From: Caenorhabditis remanei | Taxonomy: Eukaryota > Nematoda > Chromadorea > Rhabditida > Rhabditidae | Reading direction: 5' to 3' | DNA length: 64,000 nt | Assembly (NCBI RefSeq): GCF_010183535.1 | Contig: NC_071329.1 | Location: 2,480,001 to 2,544,000, forward strand | Shown here: positions 45,640-56,957 of the stretch, one piece after another | Layout: every line of letters begins with the position of its first letter | Numbering within the stretch: position 1 is the first letter of the stretch | The notes under the pieces: generated by a model | Database searches by the model: none | Seen by the model: only the letters and a program-made list of their open reading frames with translations | What the model was told of the DNA's origin: nothing | Translations under genes and position numbers: made by a program

Positions 45640-46115
45640 ACGCAACACGCGACGCACTGTCGCAAATTGTTTTGACAGAAAATCGATTTGCTGTTTGGAC
45701 TGTAGAAAAACTGTTTTTCTCTGAAATGTGGGGCTCAAAACTTTGGAAATTTTACGGAGAACCTGAAAGTTTTAATGAAAAACCCATTTTCTTGAAAACC
45801 GCCCCTGAATTCACAACTTTCTGTCTATTTCTAATGAAATGGACACAAAAACCGAGCAACCCCCACATGATGACATAAAATACCGCACTTTTTGAATCTG
45901 CAAGTTTCAAGCGCTACGCGACACGCGCCGCATGACCAAAAAACTTATTTAGCCTTAGAACCGGTCTCAAAACTTTAGAAACTTCACTTTCACTTACTGT
46001 AATCAAAAAACCGCTACGCGACACGTGACGCAAGGTCAAAGAACTCATTTCCCATGAATGTGAAAGGCCACGCGACGCGACCGCCCCGCAGCAGAAAAAA
46101 CATCGTCAAGACACG
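45640..46115. repeat. Degenerate CGCGACACG repeats
   Basis: Scattered, imperfect copies of ACGCGACGCAACACGCGACG, GCTACGCGACACGCGCCGC and GACACGTGACGCAAGGTC separated by AT-rich sequence. A related cluster begins at 40190. No coding potential seen. Confidence 0.45.
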
Positions 46116-46389
46116 CAACATGACCAAAAAACTAATTTATGGTTTCTAAAATAGGACCATATCAGAGTTTCCAGGAATTCCGACTTCCGTGTCAGGATAC
46201 CATTTTGTTTTCGCTTTTCTAGAACTACCTCCCCGAAGCGGTACTGATAAGAGGGTCTATAAAAGGTTCTCTTATCATAGACAAGTATTTATTTGTTTAT
46301 TTTTTAAAGAGTAAATAAAACATGTGCATTGAATTATATAGAGTTGGTGTTAGTTTATACCGCTATACACCATGAAAAACTTCAGTTTT

Positions 46390-46545
46390 TCACTTCCGAC
46401 TTCCGATTTCCGACTTCCGGATAAGAAATTTTCACCTTTGGAGAAAATGGGTTTCACTACCGTATTCCTACCGTATCCAACCGTCCTACCAACCAGAATT
46501 ACAGGGAAGTGAAAATTTCTTATCCGGAAGTCGGAATTCCATGCT
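46390..46545. repeat. Inverted CTTCCGACTTCCG repeats
   Basis: TTCCGACTTCCGGATAAGAA near 46405 is mirrored by TTCTTATCCGGAAGTCGGAA near 46518. Related to the larger element at 59590-60420. Confidence 0.5.
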
Positions 46546-46550
46546 ACTTA

Positions 46551-46983
46551 CAGTACCGGAAAAAAAGGTATCAACTTTGGCTGTTTTCAGTAGAAAATGA
46601 CCAACTTTGAGAGTGTGCCATAGTAATTCTGATTGTCACACCATAAAAAGTTTTAATGAATCATATAGATTGAACGTAGAGCTTCATTTTTGTAGGTGAC
46701 AACTTTTTTTTACAAATGATCCCTAGAGAGTTATGGTCATTTTAAGGGGACAGCTCAAAAATTGCACTGAAATTGGTCGATTTAAGGGAGAAATTACTTT
46801 ATCGATACGTAACTCTCTAGGAAGTGTCCGTACAAAAAAGTTGTCAACTACAAAAATAGAGTTCTACCCTTGATCTGTATGATCCATTAAAAGTTTTCTT
46901 GGTGTGACACTCAGAATTACCATGGCACACTGTCAAAGTTGGTCATTTTCCACTGAAAACAGCCAAAGTTGATACCGGTACTG
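46551..46983. mobile_element. Tc1/mariner-like MITE
   Basis: Ends CAGTACCGGAAAAAAAGGTA and its inverse, TA on the left. Inverted arms with TTGGCTGTTTTCAGT and TTGTAGTTGACAACTTTTTT. Confidence 0.7.
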
Positions 46984-47222
46984 CATCTATGTACTATCCT
47001 TGCAACCCTCCATCAATCTCGCCCCACCGCACTCCTCTCTTGTTCTCTGCGTCTCTCCTCCCCCCTCGTCACTCTTCCAATTAGAGCGCATCTCCCAATC
47101 ATCACTCTGAATTACTTATTTTGACTCATCCGACCCCCTCTTCACCACCACGCCGCCTCCCCCCAACCTGTCCATGACACGAAAACATCTGTCGTTGAAA
47201 TGAAATCCGTCCCCCTCCTGCG

Positions 47223-47320
47223 TACGTGATAATTGCAATTATCAATTATCAGAAGATGATAAGAAGAGGGGACGACGAAGACAACGACGGCTACATCAGT
47301 TTTGAATCAGATGACGTCAC
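47223..47320. promoter_or_regulatory. Candidate cdo-1 enhancer: ACGTG, four GATA sites, CRE
   Basis: TACGTG at 47223-47228 has the hypoxia-response core. Four TGATAA/TTATCA sites follow at 47227, 47239, 47246 and 47257, with a TGACGTCA site at about 47310. In C. elegans, cdo-1 is known to be induced by HIF-1. The cluster is 1.2-1.3 kb upstream of the start; whether it acts on cdo-1 is inference. Confidence 0.35.
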
Positions 47321-47689
47321 TACCAATCACATTTCTTTTTTATCAAAACTGAAGACGGCGTCTTCTTCTTTTTGACCATTCTTATCACAAATTTCTTTTT
47401 CTTTTTTTCATTTTTAGATTTGGATTAATTTTCTGTTCTTGGACATAAATTCAGAATCTACATAGGATTTTTTCTTCCGAAAACATTTATATACATATGA
47501 ATATTTTCACTTTTTGATCTTATCTAAAGCATTCTGTCTACGAGAAATCGGGTATTTTTTCGTTTCTGACACTTTCAAAATATCTTGTTAATTATTTATA
47601 GAAAGATACATAAGTAGATCACAACTAAATTATAATGAGTAGTGGTACAGTAACTCAGGGCGGTAGGTGGTACAGTAGTAAACCTGAAA

Positions 47690-48240
47690 AAAATTGGGAC
47701 GTTTTGGAACTAAGACATTCTAAAACAGAGACATTTCACAACCGGAAACTTTAGAACAGTCTCGTGTACTAAACGATCGTGTCAAATTTAGGGCTTCAAC
47801 TATTTTTAAAGTTTTTTTTTGGTTTTGAAATGTCCCGGTTTCAAAGTGTCTTGGTTTTGAAACGTGGTGATTTTGAATTTCTCAGTTTCCACATTTCTCA
47901 GTTCAGTCAGTTTTAAGACGTCCGCTTTTGATCTGTTTCTAAGCCCTGGTTCTGAAATGTCCCGGTTTCAAAGCGTCGTAGTTTCGAAATGTCCCTGTTT
48001 TAGAAATTTTCAGTTTTAAACAATTATGCTCAATATATCCCAGTTTCCAGATGTCCTGGTTTTGAAAAGGTCTAATTTTTCATTCTTTCTCACTACCATT
48101 ATCTAAATGACAAAGTTTCAAATCGTCTCAGTTCTAAAACAACATGGTTTCAAAGTGTCTCAGTTTTAAAACGACATGGTTTCAAAGTGTCTCAGTTTTA
48201 AAACGACATGGTTTTAAAACGTCAAAGTTCTGAGTCGATA
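47690..48240. repeat. Degenerate GGTTTTGAAACGTC repeat
   Basis: About 20-bp units such as GGTTTCAAAGTGTCTCAGTT and GGTTTTGAAATGTCCCGGTT, many copies with variable spacing; the last part (48110-48230) is three good tandem copies of about 36 bp. Similar unit types occur in the 4610-5060 element. Confidence 0.55.
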
Positions 48241-48537
48241 TTTGTAGTATCTACAGTAGCCTACTTAGAAAGCATCTTCAGGGACCCTGAGGCGCTAAAA
48301 TCTAATTTTTATAGGAAAAAATTCCAATTTTTGAAACAAAACTTACGTAACTAGAAAGCTGAAGTCTAGGGGATTCTAAATCTATATTCAAATCAATTCT
48401 AGCTTTAAAATGAACCAAGATACACCGTTTTTAGTCTCTCTTTCGGTACCTACAGTAACCCTTCCTCCTTGTGCCCCTTTCTGCCAATATTTAACTCTTT
48501 TCAAAATTTCAGCATTCCTTTTTTTCAGATTCCAAAA

Positions 48538-50118
48538 ATGGTATCATTCGTGCAACTAGTCGTGCAAATCCGTGAAATCTTTGGCCAAAAAATGGTCGAC
48601 GTGGATGAGGTGAAGAAGTTGATGGGTTCTTACAAGAGTAATATCAACGAGTGGAGACGATTCGCCATTTTTGATATGAATAAGTGAGTCGTGGCCTAAC
48701 TTTTGCAACTCGGCCACTGGGGGATACTGTAGCGAGGAACAATGTGTTTTCAGGTACACCCGTAACTTGGTTGACATCGGAAATGGAAAGTACAATCTGA
48801 TGATTTTGTGTTGGGGACCTGGTATGGCTAGCAGGTATGTTTTACGGAGGGTGGGGTGGATTTACGGAAGTTAGTGTCGATTTACGGAGCCTAGTGTGGA
48901 TTTACGCTTGGTTGCGTTCATTTACAAAGTCTTCTGTCGATTTACGCCAGTTTATGTCGATTTACGCCGTATTTCTTCCAGTGTCCACGACCACACCGAC
49001 GCTCATTGCTTCGTGAAAATCCTGGACGGCGAGTTGACTGAAACCAAGTACGATTGGCCGAAAAAGAAGCACACCCCACTGGAAACTATCGAGAATAAGA
49101 CGTATGGCTTGAATGGGGTGTCTTATATGAATGGTAGGTCGGAAAATTTTGAAAAATTTGAAATTTAAGGAAAAAATTGATTTCAGATGAGCTCGGCCTT
49201 CACCGGATGGAGAATTTGAGTCACTCGAATGGAGCAGTCTCCCTTCATCTGTATATTCCACCATACAGTACTTGTAATGCGTTTGATGAGGTGAGAATAT
49301 GTACAGTAACCTAAAGATAGTTACAGTAACCCAGTCTAAGCCGTCGTATTCCGAAAGTAGGTACATTAACCCCGTGCTAGGCACAGTAAGACTTTGGGTA
49401 CAGTAACCAGAGGCAGTAACTACAGTAACCGTGAGATAAGTACTGTAAGACAGGTACAGTAACCCGATGTTAACCACGGGAACCTCATGATAGGTCCAGT
49501 AACCCTATGTTGGCGACAGTAATCAAATGTTCGCTATAGTAACCAAGAAATAAGTACAGTAACCTGAAGCTAAGTACAGTAGTTAGGAATAAGTACTGTA
49601 ACCTGAAGCTAGGTACAGTAACCCAGTCTAAGACATCGTAGTCCGAAAATAGGTACAGTAACCCTATGCTAGGCACAGTAAGACTTTGGGTACAGTAATC
49701 AGAAACCGATATTAGTCACACAAAAACCTTAAGATAGGTACAGTAACCCAATTTCTGAAACTACATCTCTAAGATAAGTACAGTAACCAATAGATGAGTA
49801 CAGTAATCTTAGGATAGGTACAGTAACCCGATGTTAGCTACAGTAGTCTGGTAAACCGTCTTGGTAAAGTAATCTAGCTTAGGTTAATGTACCTACTACA
49901 GTACCCCCACTATCACCTACAGTAACCTGGTAAACCGTCTTGCTACAGTAATCTTGCTCAAACTATTTCTCCCTACTACATCACCCCTCTCTTTAACCTA
50001 CAGTAACCCAAACCTATCAAATTTCCAGAGAACCGGAAAGAAGACCCAATGCACTGTCACCTTCTATTCCAAGTATGGAGAAAAAGTGGATTACAAGGGA
50101 TGCAAGGAGGGAAAATAA
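48538..50118 (+). CDS. cdo-1: Cysteine dioxygenase
   Basis: Non-heme iron enzyme that oxidises cysteine to cysteine sulfinate, the main step in cysteine breakdown, in the cytosol. Exons 48538-48683, 48754-48834, 48982-49133, 49187-49290, 50029-50118, about 190 aa (family about 200). The active-site set is complete: iron ligands His78 and His80 in [11 protein letters not shown] and His132 in LGLHRMEN; Cys85 and Tyr149 match the Cys-Tyr cofactor pair of the rat enzyme (Cys93, Tyr157); His147 in SLHLY matches His155. The cupin barrel spans most of the protein. The start ATG follows a TTTTTCAG acceptor by 9 bases. Introns 2 and 4 are filled with short repeats. This is a conserved gene with slow-evolving sequence, unlike the accessory families to its left. 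Confidence 0.95.
48838..48975. repeat. GATTTACG repeats in cdo-1 intron 2
   Basis: Six to seven copies of TGTCGATTTACG or TGTGGATTTACGGAG. The reverse complement of the same unit (GTAAATCCACAC) fills intron 1 of the translocase gene at 53220-53570. Confidence 0.6.
49294..50020. repeat. ACAGTAACC repeats filling cdo-1 intron 4
   Basis: Dozens of copies of GGTACAGTAACC and close variants, spaced 15-40 bp apart, cover almost the whole 738-bp intron. Includes a larger internal duplication (GAAGCTAGGTACAGTAACCC with ATCGTAGTCCGAAAATAGGT near 49340 and 49630). Confidence 0.7.
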
Positions 50119-50514
50119 TTTTTTTATTACTTTTTTTTGACTTTTGCTATGACATGAATATAATAAACTTGTATTTTTAAAATCGTTTTTTTCTTCGGCG
50201 GTTTATTTTCATTTTCAGCGGAAATTAGCGAACATTGAGAATTCTGTCTGTGTGTCCGGTCGTCCAGATGTCTGCTTGTGTGTCCTAATGTCCGGATTTC
50301 CTTGTACCCGCAGTTAGTCTGACATACCTGATACAGTACTGGTCTAAATTTAAAAAACAATTCTGAAAAATAATTATTTATAACCAAATTCGGAAGGGTG
50401 TCTCGATTTTCCTAATTGACCAATTAACTCAAATTTATATTTGTTGTGAAGAGCAAATATTGAGCTTCATTTTTGTAGTTGACAACTTTTTTGTACGGGC
50501 GGTCCTTAAAGAGT

Positions 50515-50780
50515 GAGAGACACAGAGAAGCGAGAGTGTCTAGGTGTCTGCGCTCTCCACCTCTCTCAAAAACTTTGAACGTGCATATCTCAAAAACGAT
50601 AAGTGCTATCAAAAAGTTGTCAATTAACAAAATGTGTAAAATTTTATGGTCTACATTTTTGTAGTTGACAACTTTTTGATAGCATACAAGGTTTTTGAGA
50701 TATATACGTTCAAAGTTGAAAGAGAGAGAGAGCTATAGAGCGCAGACAGCGCAGACACTCTAGCTTCTCTGTGTCTCTTA
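50515..50780. mobile_element. Palindromic GACACAGAGAAGC element, copy 3
   Basis: GAGAGACACAGAGAAGCGAG on the left and its inverse CTTCTCTGTGTCTCTT on the right; centre GTTGTCAATTAACAAAATGT. Same family as 35066 and 44604. Confidence 0.65.
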
Positions 50781-51349
50781 TTGTTGAAACCTTAAAAAAG
50801 AAAAAGTATAATTAAAGGCAGAATGGCATCCTCTTCTGCTCCGTTTGCTAGAATCTCTAACGCGTCTCAGGCGCCCCAGCCTCCTTTTTTGATAACTTCT
50901 GAAAGTCATACTATGATATCATCACTCCAAATAACCCAATCCAGTCATTTTTAAAGATTTCTATACAAATAACGAATCAAAAACTGTCGAAACAGAAAAA
51001 CAACACCAAAAAATTCGAACACGCTGCGTCTCCTTACTTCCCCATATACTTTTTCGTTTGTTGACCAGATGTTTGGTCGTCTAATTCTCCGATTTCTCTT
51101 CTGAATGGAAAAATGAGGGAAATGGAATGGAAAACAACATGTTTATGTATACACATCATATGGAAAGAAGGGTATTCCCCCATTTTTTTGGATAAGGTTG
51201 TTCAGTCAAAGACAGTTTTCCATTTTTTTAACAGTTTTTTTTGTGTATTTTCAAGGAAAAAGTGAGTTTTCCCAGCATAAAACCTGTCATTTTTATGTTT
51301 TGTAGATGTTTTTGAAATAATGACGCCGGTATGTAAATCTCCTTTTATT

Positions 51350-51730
51350 TCTAGGCCGTTCTAAGTCCAAATACATATTCAGAATCCTCGAAATTTTGAT
51401 TTTTCAGGGATTTTTCATAATTTTCAGACTAAAATTTACATGACTGTAAAGCTGAAATTGTGGGGATTCTGAATATGTATTCAGATTTCGGATATGATTA
51501 CAGGGAACCGAGTAACAAGGGTTTCATGTGACATTTTCCGAGAAAAACCGGTGTAACTCGGCTAGTTTTTGCCCTAGACGGATTCCAAAAACAGATTCTG
51601 AATACCTTTGTCTTCAGCTTTTTAAATACATAGAAAATAATACATTTGCTATAAGTTGAAGACGTGAGAATTCAGAATCTGTAAGCAATTCTCAGGTAGC
51701 ATAAAATTGAGCCGAGTTATAAGGCTTTTA
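51350..51730. repeat. Inverted repeat shared with window right edge
   Basis: GAAAATTTACATGACTGTAAAGCTGAAA and AGATTCTGAATACCTTTGTC-type blocks appear in inverted pairs. CAGAATCTGTAAGCAATTCTCAGGTAGCAT near 51680 matches CAGAATCTGTGAGCTGTTTTCAGGTAGCAT near 63780. Confidence 0.45.
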
Positions 51731-51739
51731 AGTGTTAAG

Positions 51740-52265
51740 TCAAAAATTTTTGTCATGGTATTAGTGATTGTCGAACTATGTTAAATTTTTATGGATCGTA
51801 CAGAACAAAAGTAAAGCTCCATTTTTGTAGTTGACAACTTCTTTTGTACAAACGGTCCCTAGAGAGTCAAAGAGTTCTGAAGTTGGGTACCCCCACAGGC
51901 GCCCCTAGATGTCATGTGGTTCGAAGCGCTGTAACCCCCAGGGACCGCCCGTAGAAAAAAGTGGTCAACTACAAAAATGTAGTTCAACACTTTCTCTATC
52001 CAAGCATAAGCCATGGTACACTATCCTAGACCACTAGGACCCACCTGACACGCATGTTTCAATCCAAATAGTGCGATTTTTGAGTGCTCTGCCTAAAATG
52101 ACTATAACTTTCCAAGGAGTGTCTGTACAGAAAAGTTGTCAACTACAAAAATGATGCTCTATCTTTGTTCTGTATGCTCCATAAAAATTTAACATGGTGG
52201 GACAATCACTAATACCGTAACCCCTCCCTCAAAGTTAGACATTTTCAATTAAAAACGATCGAAGT
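51740..52265. mobile_element. Worn Tc1/mariner-like MITE
   Basis: Inverted arms TTGTAGTTGACAACTTCTTT near 51825 and AAAGTTGTCAACTACAAAAA near 52135 mark the same family as 46551-46983, but both ends have lost the CAGTACCGG motif. Confidence 0.5.
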
Positions 52266-52286
52266 TGTTAGAATTATGGTCATTAC

Positions 52287-52660
52287 CATACTTGCGAACC
52301 GGGCCCAAACGGGCCGACACGGGCCGCCCGTAACTCGCTTCAAACTGAGTTTTATGCGCTGAAAAATATACCAAAATGTAGATCTCGACGAGTTCTATGT
52401 CACTGATATAATACGAGCCGGAGGGCTATTCGTTAATGTGCCGCGGGCCGGTCTAGAATGGCTTTTTTGGCCATTTTCGCGTTTTTTGGCACTTTTCCCG
52501 GCCCGCGGCACATTAACGAATAGACATCCGGCCCGGTATTATATCAGTGACATAGAACTCGTCGAGATCTACATTTTGGTATGTTTTTCAGCTCATAATA
52601 TTGAGTTTGACGCGAGTTACGGGCCGGCCCGTTTCGGCCCGGTTCGCAAGTACTGACTGT
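52287..52660. mobile_element. hAT-like GGCC-palindrome MITE near the translocase promoter
   Basis: Left end CATACTTGCGAACCGGGCCC, right end the inverse with CAGTACTTGCG, inner blocks GTAGATCTCGACGAGTTCTA inverted. Same family as 26309, 60024 and 61751, but the target duplication is no longer visible. Ends about 77 bp upstream of the translocase ATG. Confidence 0.7.
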
Positions 52661-52736
52661 CTTCTCCCGATTCTTCTCCAAATATCATCCGCTGAAACTA
52701 ATATTTTTCATTATTCCAGAAAAAAAAACACACACC

Positions 52737-54243
52737 ATGTCTGAAAAAAAAGAGGCGTTCAACCTGCGTAAATTCCTCATCGATCTCGCCTCCGGTGGTA
52801 CTGCCGCAGCTATTTCCAAAACAGCCGTAGCACCCATTGAACGTGTCAAACTGCTAATGCAAGTGCAGGAAACGTCCAAAACGATAGCAGTCGACAAACG
52901 GTACAAAGGAATAATGGATGTGTTGACTCGGGTGCCCAAGGAGCAGGGCTACTCGGCTCTTTGGCGTGGCAACCTTGCCAACGTCATACGGTACTTTCCG
53001 ACGCAGGCGTTGAACTTTGCGTTCAAGGATACCTACAAAAATATATTCCAAAAAGGAGTAGACCGAGAGAAGGAATTCTGGAAGTTCTTCGCTGGGAATC
53101 TGGCGTCTGGTGGTGCCGCTGGAGCCACTTCGTTGTGTTTTGTGTACCCATTTGATTTCGCTAGGACGAGACTGGCGGCAGATGTGGGAAAGGGGGATGC
53201 AAGAGAGTTTAAGGTGAGTATTTTCTACAGTAACCTCCGTAAATCCACACAAGGAATTGTAAACCCACACAAGGAAATAGTCTAGCTTCCGTCTAGCTCC
53301 CGAAAACATACAAATAGTTCCGTAAATCCACACAACCTCCCGTAAAAACCGTCTAGCTTGCGTAAGTACGCCCCACCTGCGTAAAGCTACTCTACGTCCC
53401 GTAAATCTACATCAGACCCGGTACATCTATGTACATAAAACCTTGAGAACGTAGTTGAGGTCATGTCTAGCTTCCGTAAATCCACACTGCCTACCGTTAG
53501 ATCAGTAACTTTACACAAGGTTTCGTAAATCCACACTAAGCTCTTGTAAATCTACATCAACTCTCCTTTTTCAGGGAATAACCGATTGTCTTGTCAAAAC
53601 TGCCAAATCCGACGGAGCAATTGGTCTGTATAGAGGATTCGTGGTTTCTGTTCAAGGTAAGTGTTTTAAACGTTCATATCTCAAAAACCATGTGTGCTAT
53701 CAAAAAGCTGTCAACTACAAAAATGTAGAGCATAAAATTTCGCGCATTTTGTTAGTTGACAACTTTTTGGTACCTTCATTAGTTTTTGAGATAATCAGGT
53801 TCAAAGTTGAGAAAGAGAATGAGAGAGAATGAGAGAGCGCAGACAGCGCAGACACTCTAGCTTCTCTGGGTCTCTTCAATTTTTCGCTATTTTCAGGTAT
53901 AATAATCTACCGTGCCGCCTATTTCGGTCTCTTCGACACCACCAAAACCTTATTCAGTCCGGATGGGAAGCAACTCAATTTCTTCGCCTCCTGGGCCATC
54001 GCTCAAGTGGTTACCGTATCCTCAGGCATCCTATCGTACCCCTGGGATACTGTACGTCGACGAATGATGATGCAATCGAATCGCAAGGATATTTTGTACA
54101 AGAATACCATGGATTGTCTGAAAAAGATCACGAGGGACGAGGGAACGATGGCGTTGTATAAGGGAGCGCTGTCGAATGTGTTCCGTGGCACTGGAGGAGC
54201 GTTGGTGTTGGCGATTTATGATGAGATTCAGAAACATATTTAA
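52737..54243 (+). CDS. ant-1: Mitochondrial ADP/ATP translocase
   Basis: Inner-membrane carrier that exchanges cytosolic ADP for matrix ATP. Exons 52737-53213, 53575-53656, 53897-54243, about 301 aa, the usual length. Three carrier repeats with the motifs PIERVK (residues 33-38), PFDFAR (138-143) and PWDTVR (235-240), and the nucleotide-carrier signature RRRMMM at 240-245, which is specific to ADP/ATP carriers. The ATG follows a TTATTCCAG acceptor by 17 bases. Intron 1 is filled with GTAAATCCACAC repeats, intron 2 with a truncated palindromic element. Which C. elegans ant-1 paralogue it matches cannot be told by eye. Convergent with the RING gene, 197 bp apart. A broken partial copy lies at 44900. 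Confidence 0.95.
53220..53570. repeat. GTAAATCCACAC repeats in translocase intron 1
   Basis: About ten variants of CCGTAAATCCACAC, GCGTAAGTACGCCCCACC and GTAAATCTACATC fill the 361-bp intron; one more copy follows the gene at 54288. The reverse complement of the cdo-1 intron 2 unit. Confidence 0.65.
53662..53876. mobile_element. Truncated palindromic element in translocase intron 2
   Basis: Centre (GTCAACTACAAAAATGTAGA) and right arm (GCGCAGACACTCTAGCTTCT) of the 35066/44604 family; the left arm is missing and replaced by the splice donor region. Confidence 0.65.
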
Positions 54244-54440
54244 TTGAGTGATTGATTGATTGATTATAAATGAATATTTGATCTCTCGTAAATCCACACG
54301 AGCAAAGAATATTGGATTTAAAAAAAAGTTACGCTTCGCCACGAATCTGCACAGGTATGTGTGGACTGTTCCCTATTTATCCTCATTCAATACAATTTTA
54401 TATATGTACATTTATTCATAAAACATGTTCAGAGAGGCTA

Positions 54441-55103
54441 CTACAAAATAAAACGATCGACAGCTAACCATACGGCAGCAATAGCAGCATACCCAAATAG
54501 CAATCCAAGGAAGGAGCTGTACTCTTTCAGAATAGAGTATTTTCGTCGGAGTTGTTCCTGAAATTGGTGACAAGACGTTAGGAAACTGGGACATTTTGAA
54601 ATCCCTTCTTGAACTAGTCAAAACCAAGAAATTTCAAAACTTTTAGTTTCAAAGACTCACATTATCCCTTCTAAACTGTCCATTCTCCCTCTCTAGCTTC
54701 TCCACTTGCTTCGCCATCAATTTATTGTCCTCTATCATCCTCTCTGTCTAAAAAAACCACAAAACTACTTTATACGCTATCTAAAATTTTCAAAACTCAC
54801 CGCCACATCCAGATTATTCTCTAGCAACCCTCTCTGATCCCCAGCAATCTTATCCATACTATCCAATATCCCTTTCAACTCGAAATTCGGCGCTGTGCAG
54901 GTATTCCAGACGGGTTTTCCGCATATCGGACAGTGGAATGATTCGTGTTCTATTGCGAAGCGGTCATAGCAACGGAGGCATAGGGAGTGTCCGCAATTCA
55001 TTTTCTGGGGAGTTCCAGGGAACATTCTGGAGCATACTTTGCATCTGAGGGCGTCAATGGAAATAACAACGTGGTGTTGGTCGGGGAAGGAGGAGGTGGA
55101 CAT
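54441..55103 (-). CDS. Tail-anchored RING-finger protein (likely E3 ligase)
   Basis: Probable membrane-bound ubiquitin ligase. Exons on the minus strand: 55103-54801, 54747-54661, 54557-54441, about 168 aa. C3HC4 RING with all ligands visible: Cys21, Cys24, Cys37, His39, Cys42, Cys45, Cys58 and Cys61. Residues about 100-140 form a charged helix, likely coiled coil (ERMIEDNKLMAKQVEKLERE). The C-terminus is one hydrophobic segment (SFLGLLFGYAAIAAVWLAV) followed by DRFIL, which fits a tail anchor in an organelle membrane. The ATG lies right after a TTTCCAG acceptor. No close family name recognised. Confidence 0.85.
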
Positions 55104-56292
55104 TCTGGAAATTTCTTGTTTTAAAAGGGGACCACTTTTTGGTATGATCGGTCCCTAAGGAGTTACGGTAGGCTGTAGTAAAATGACCTGGAGACGGGCG
55201 GCACAGCAACTTTTAGGATTGAGCAACTATAATTTCAGTATTTCAGTATTCTGCTATTTCTGGCGTTATTTTCGATAGTTTTTAGTGTTTTTCTATCTAT
55301 ATTTGACGTATTCTATCGAATTTATTAAAGAAATACAACGAAAATGACCGAAAATACCGTCAAAATTCAAAAAATCAACTTTTTTGAAGTCGAATTTCTA
55401 GGCCACGGCCACCAATTTTCTGCGACCCTTTCAATGACCAAACTTTCCGGCGCTCGCGGGTTGTGGACCGAATTAAAAAATTCTTGAAGTATGAAAATGA
55501 ACTCACCGAAACTCATACATTATGATATGAAAACATCACAACAGACCACAATACGCCTTTAATCACGTAGCTCAAACCTCGATCTCCATTTTTGTAGTTG
55601 CTGTTACCCCCATAATCACCCGTACAAAAAAGTGGTAAACTACAAAAATGGAGATTCAGATTCGATCTACATATCCTAAAAATTGGAATAATACATACCA
55701 TTGTTAGCTGGGCCTCGTGACACACTCTGAATGGTTTGTGGAAATTGGGTAATTTCATACAAAAAAAGGAAAAAAGTTGATTTCTTGCTTTTAGAATATC
55801 CGGGACGTTTTGAAACGAGACATTTCAAAACTAGACGTTTTGAAACTATGAAATCTTCAATTTGTACGAATATCTCATTTTCAGTATCTCGGTTTCGAAA
55901 CATTCCGGAGCCATAAATAAAAAAAACTAAACCAAAAAGAAAGTGAAAACCAAATTAAAAATGAAACCGATAGCAAAAAATTGAAAATTAAAAACTTTTC
56001 TTATCTTATCAGTCTGCATCGAATGGTGTAAGAGACATGACGACAACCAATTTCACAGAATTGTTTTTCATATTTTCAATTTACGACTGAACACTGTACC
56101 TCAGGAGAAAAAAAATTAATTAAAAATATTTGACAAAGATGTTCCCTGACAATTTCTCTGTGACGAGTTTCTACCACTGGTATCTTTAGTGTGATTAATG
56201 CTAGGAAAAAGTTTTCAACTAACAAAATGTGTAGAATTTTATGATTATTATTTTGCCAATTAAATATCTCGAATTATCCCTGATGGTTGCTG
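55104..56292. other. Intergenic, repeat remnants
   Basis: 55430-55562 is a truncated relative of the 15975-16445 element (AACTTTCCGGCGCTCGCGGG, CACAATACGCCTTTAAT). 55590-55680 has a small inverted TTTTTGTAGTT/AACTACAAAAATGG pair. The rest is AT-rich with no gene. Confidence 0.45.
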
Positions 56293-56891
56293 ACTAGGAA
56301 AGGATCCCGAGTCGAGATATATATCACTAGAACGGAAATTTTTCGCTGATTTCAAATCTGTATTCCAATTTTGTAAAACGATTTTCTGAAAAAAGTTATT
56401 TGCGTTTTTGTGGCTTCTCACTGCAAAAATGAGCATTTTCAAGATTCCCAAAAATAACATTTTTCTCATTTTTTTCGAATTTTTTTGTGCTGTACATGTA
56501 TTTCCAATCATGTAGTTTTTATTGTTTGTGTTGGAACTTTAGAAAATTTTCAAACAAATTATTTGTAGACGCGTCATTTTTGAAAATTTAAGAAACTCCA
56601 CAAAAATTTTTCTGAAAATAAATTCTGCAATCAAACTATGCCAAAATCTTCTTTACATCCGTAATCATACGTACAGCACAAAAAAATTTGAAAAAAATGA
56701 GAAAAAAGTTAATTTTGGGAGTCTTGAAAATGTTCATTTTTGCACTGAGAAGCTACGAAAACGCAAATAACTTTTTTCAGAAATTTGTTTTGCAAAATTG
56801 GAATACAGATTTGAAATCAGCGCAAAATTTTAGTTCTAGTGATATATATCTCGACCTGTAACTCCATCTCGACTCGGGATCCTTCCCTAGT
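56293..56891. mobile_element. Palindromic element with ACTAGG ends
   Basis: Left ACTAGGAAAGGATCCCGAGT and right ACTCGGGATCCTTCCCTAGT are inverted, and the arms pair over about 280 bp (GATTTCAAATCTGTATTCCA and its inverse; TTTTTGTGGCTTCTCA and its inverse). Centre near 56590. Confidence 0.7.
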
Positions 56892-56957
56892 GAGATATGC
56901 GTCTTTAAGTTGAGCAAAAATATTGTTCGAGAGGACTACACAGCCCCTTTAAAAAAC

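Larger units (their letters stand above)
46984..48537. other. Upstream region of cdo-1
   Basis: 47030-47200 is pyrimidine-rich, followed by the GATA/ACGTG cluster (separate entry), then AT-rich DNA, then a degenerate repeat at 47690-48240. No other gene seen. Confidence 0.5.
50119..52736. other. Intergenic between cdo-1 and the translocase
   Basis: Holds, in order, cdo-1 3' UTR (AATATAATAAACTTG), a palindromic element at 50515-50780, AT-rich sequence without features at 50790-51340, a repeat at 51350-51730 shared with 63760-64000, and two palindromic MITEs at 51740-52660 that reach to within 80 bp of the translocase start. No gene seen. Confidence 0.5.
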
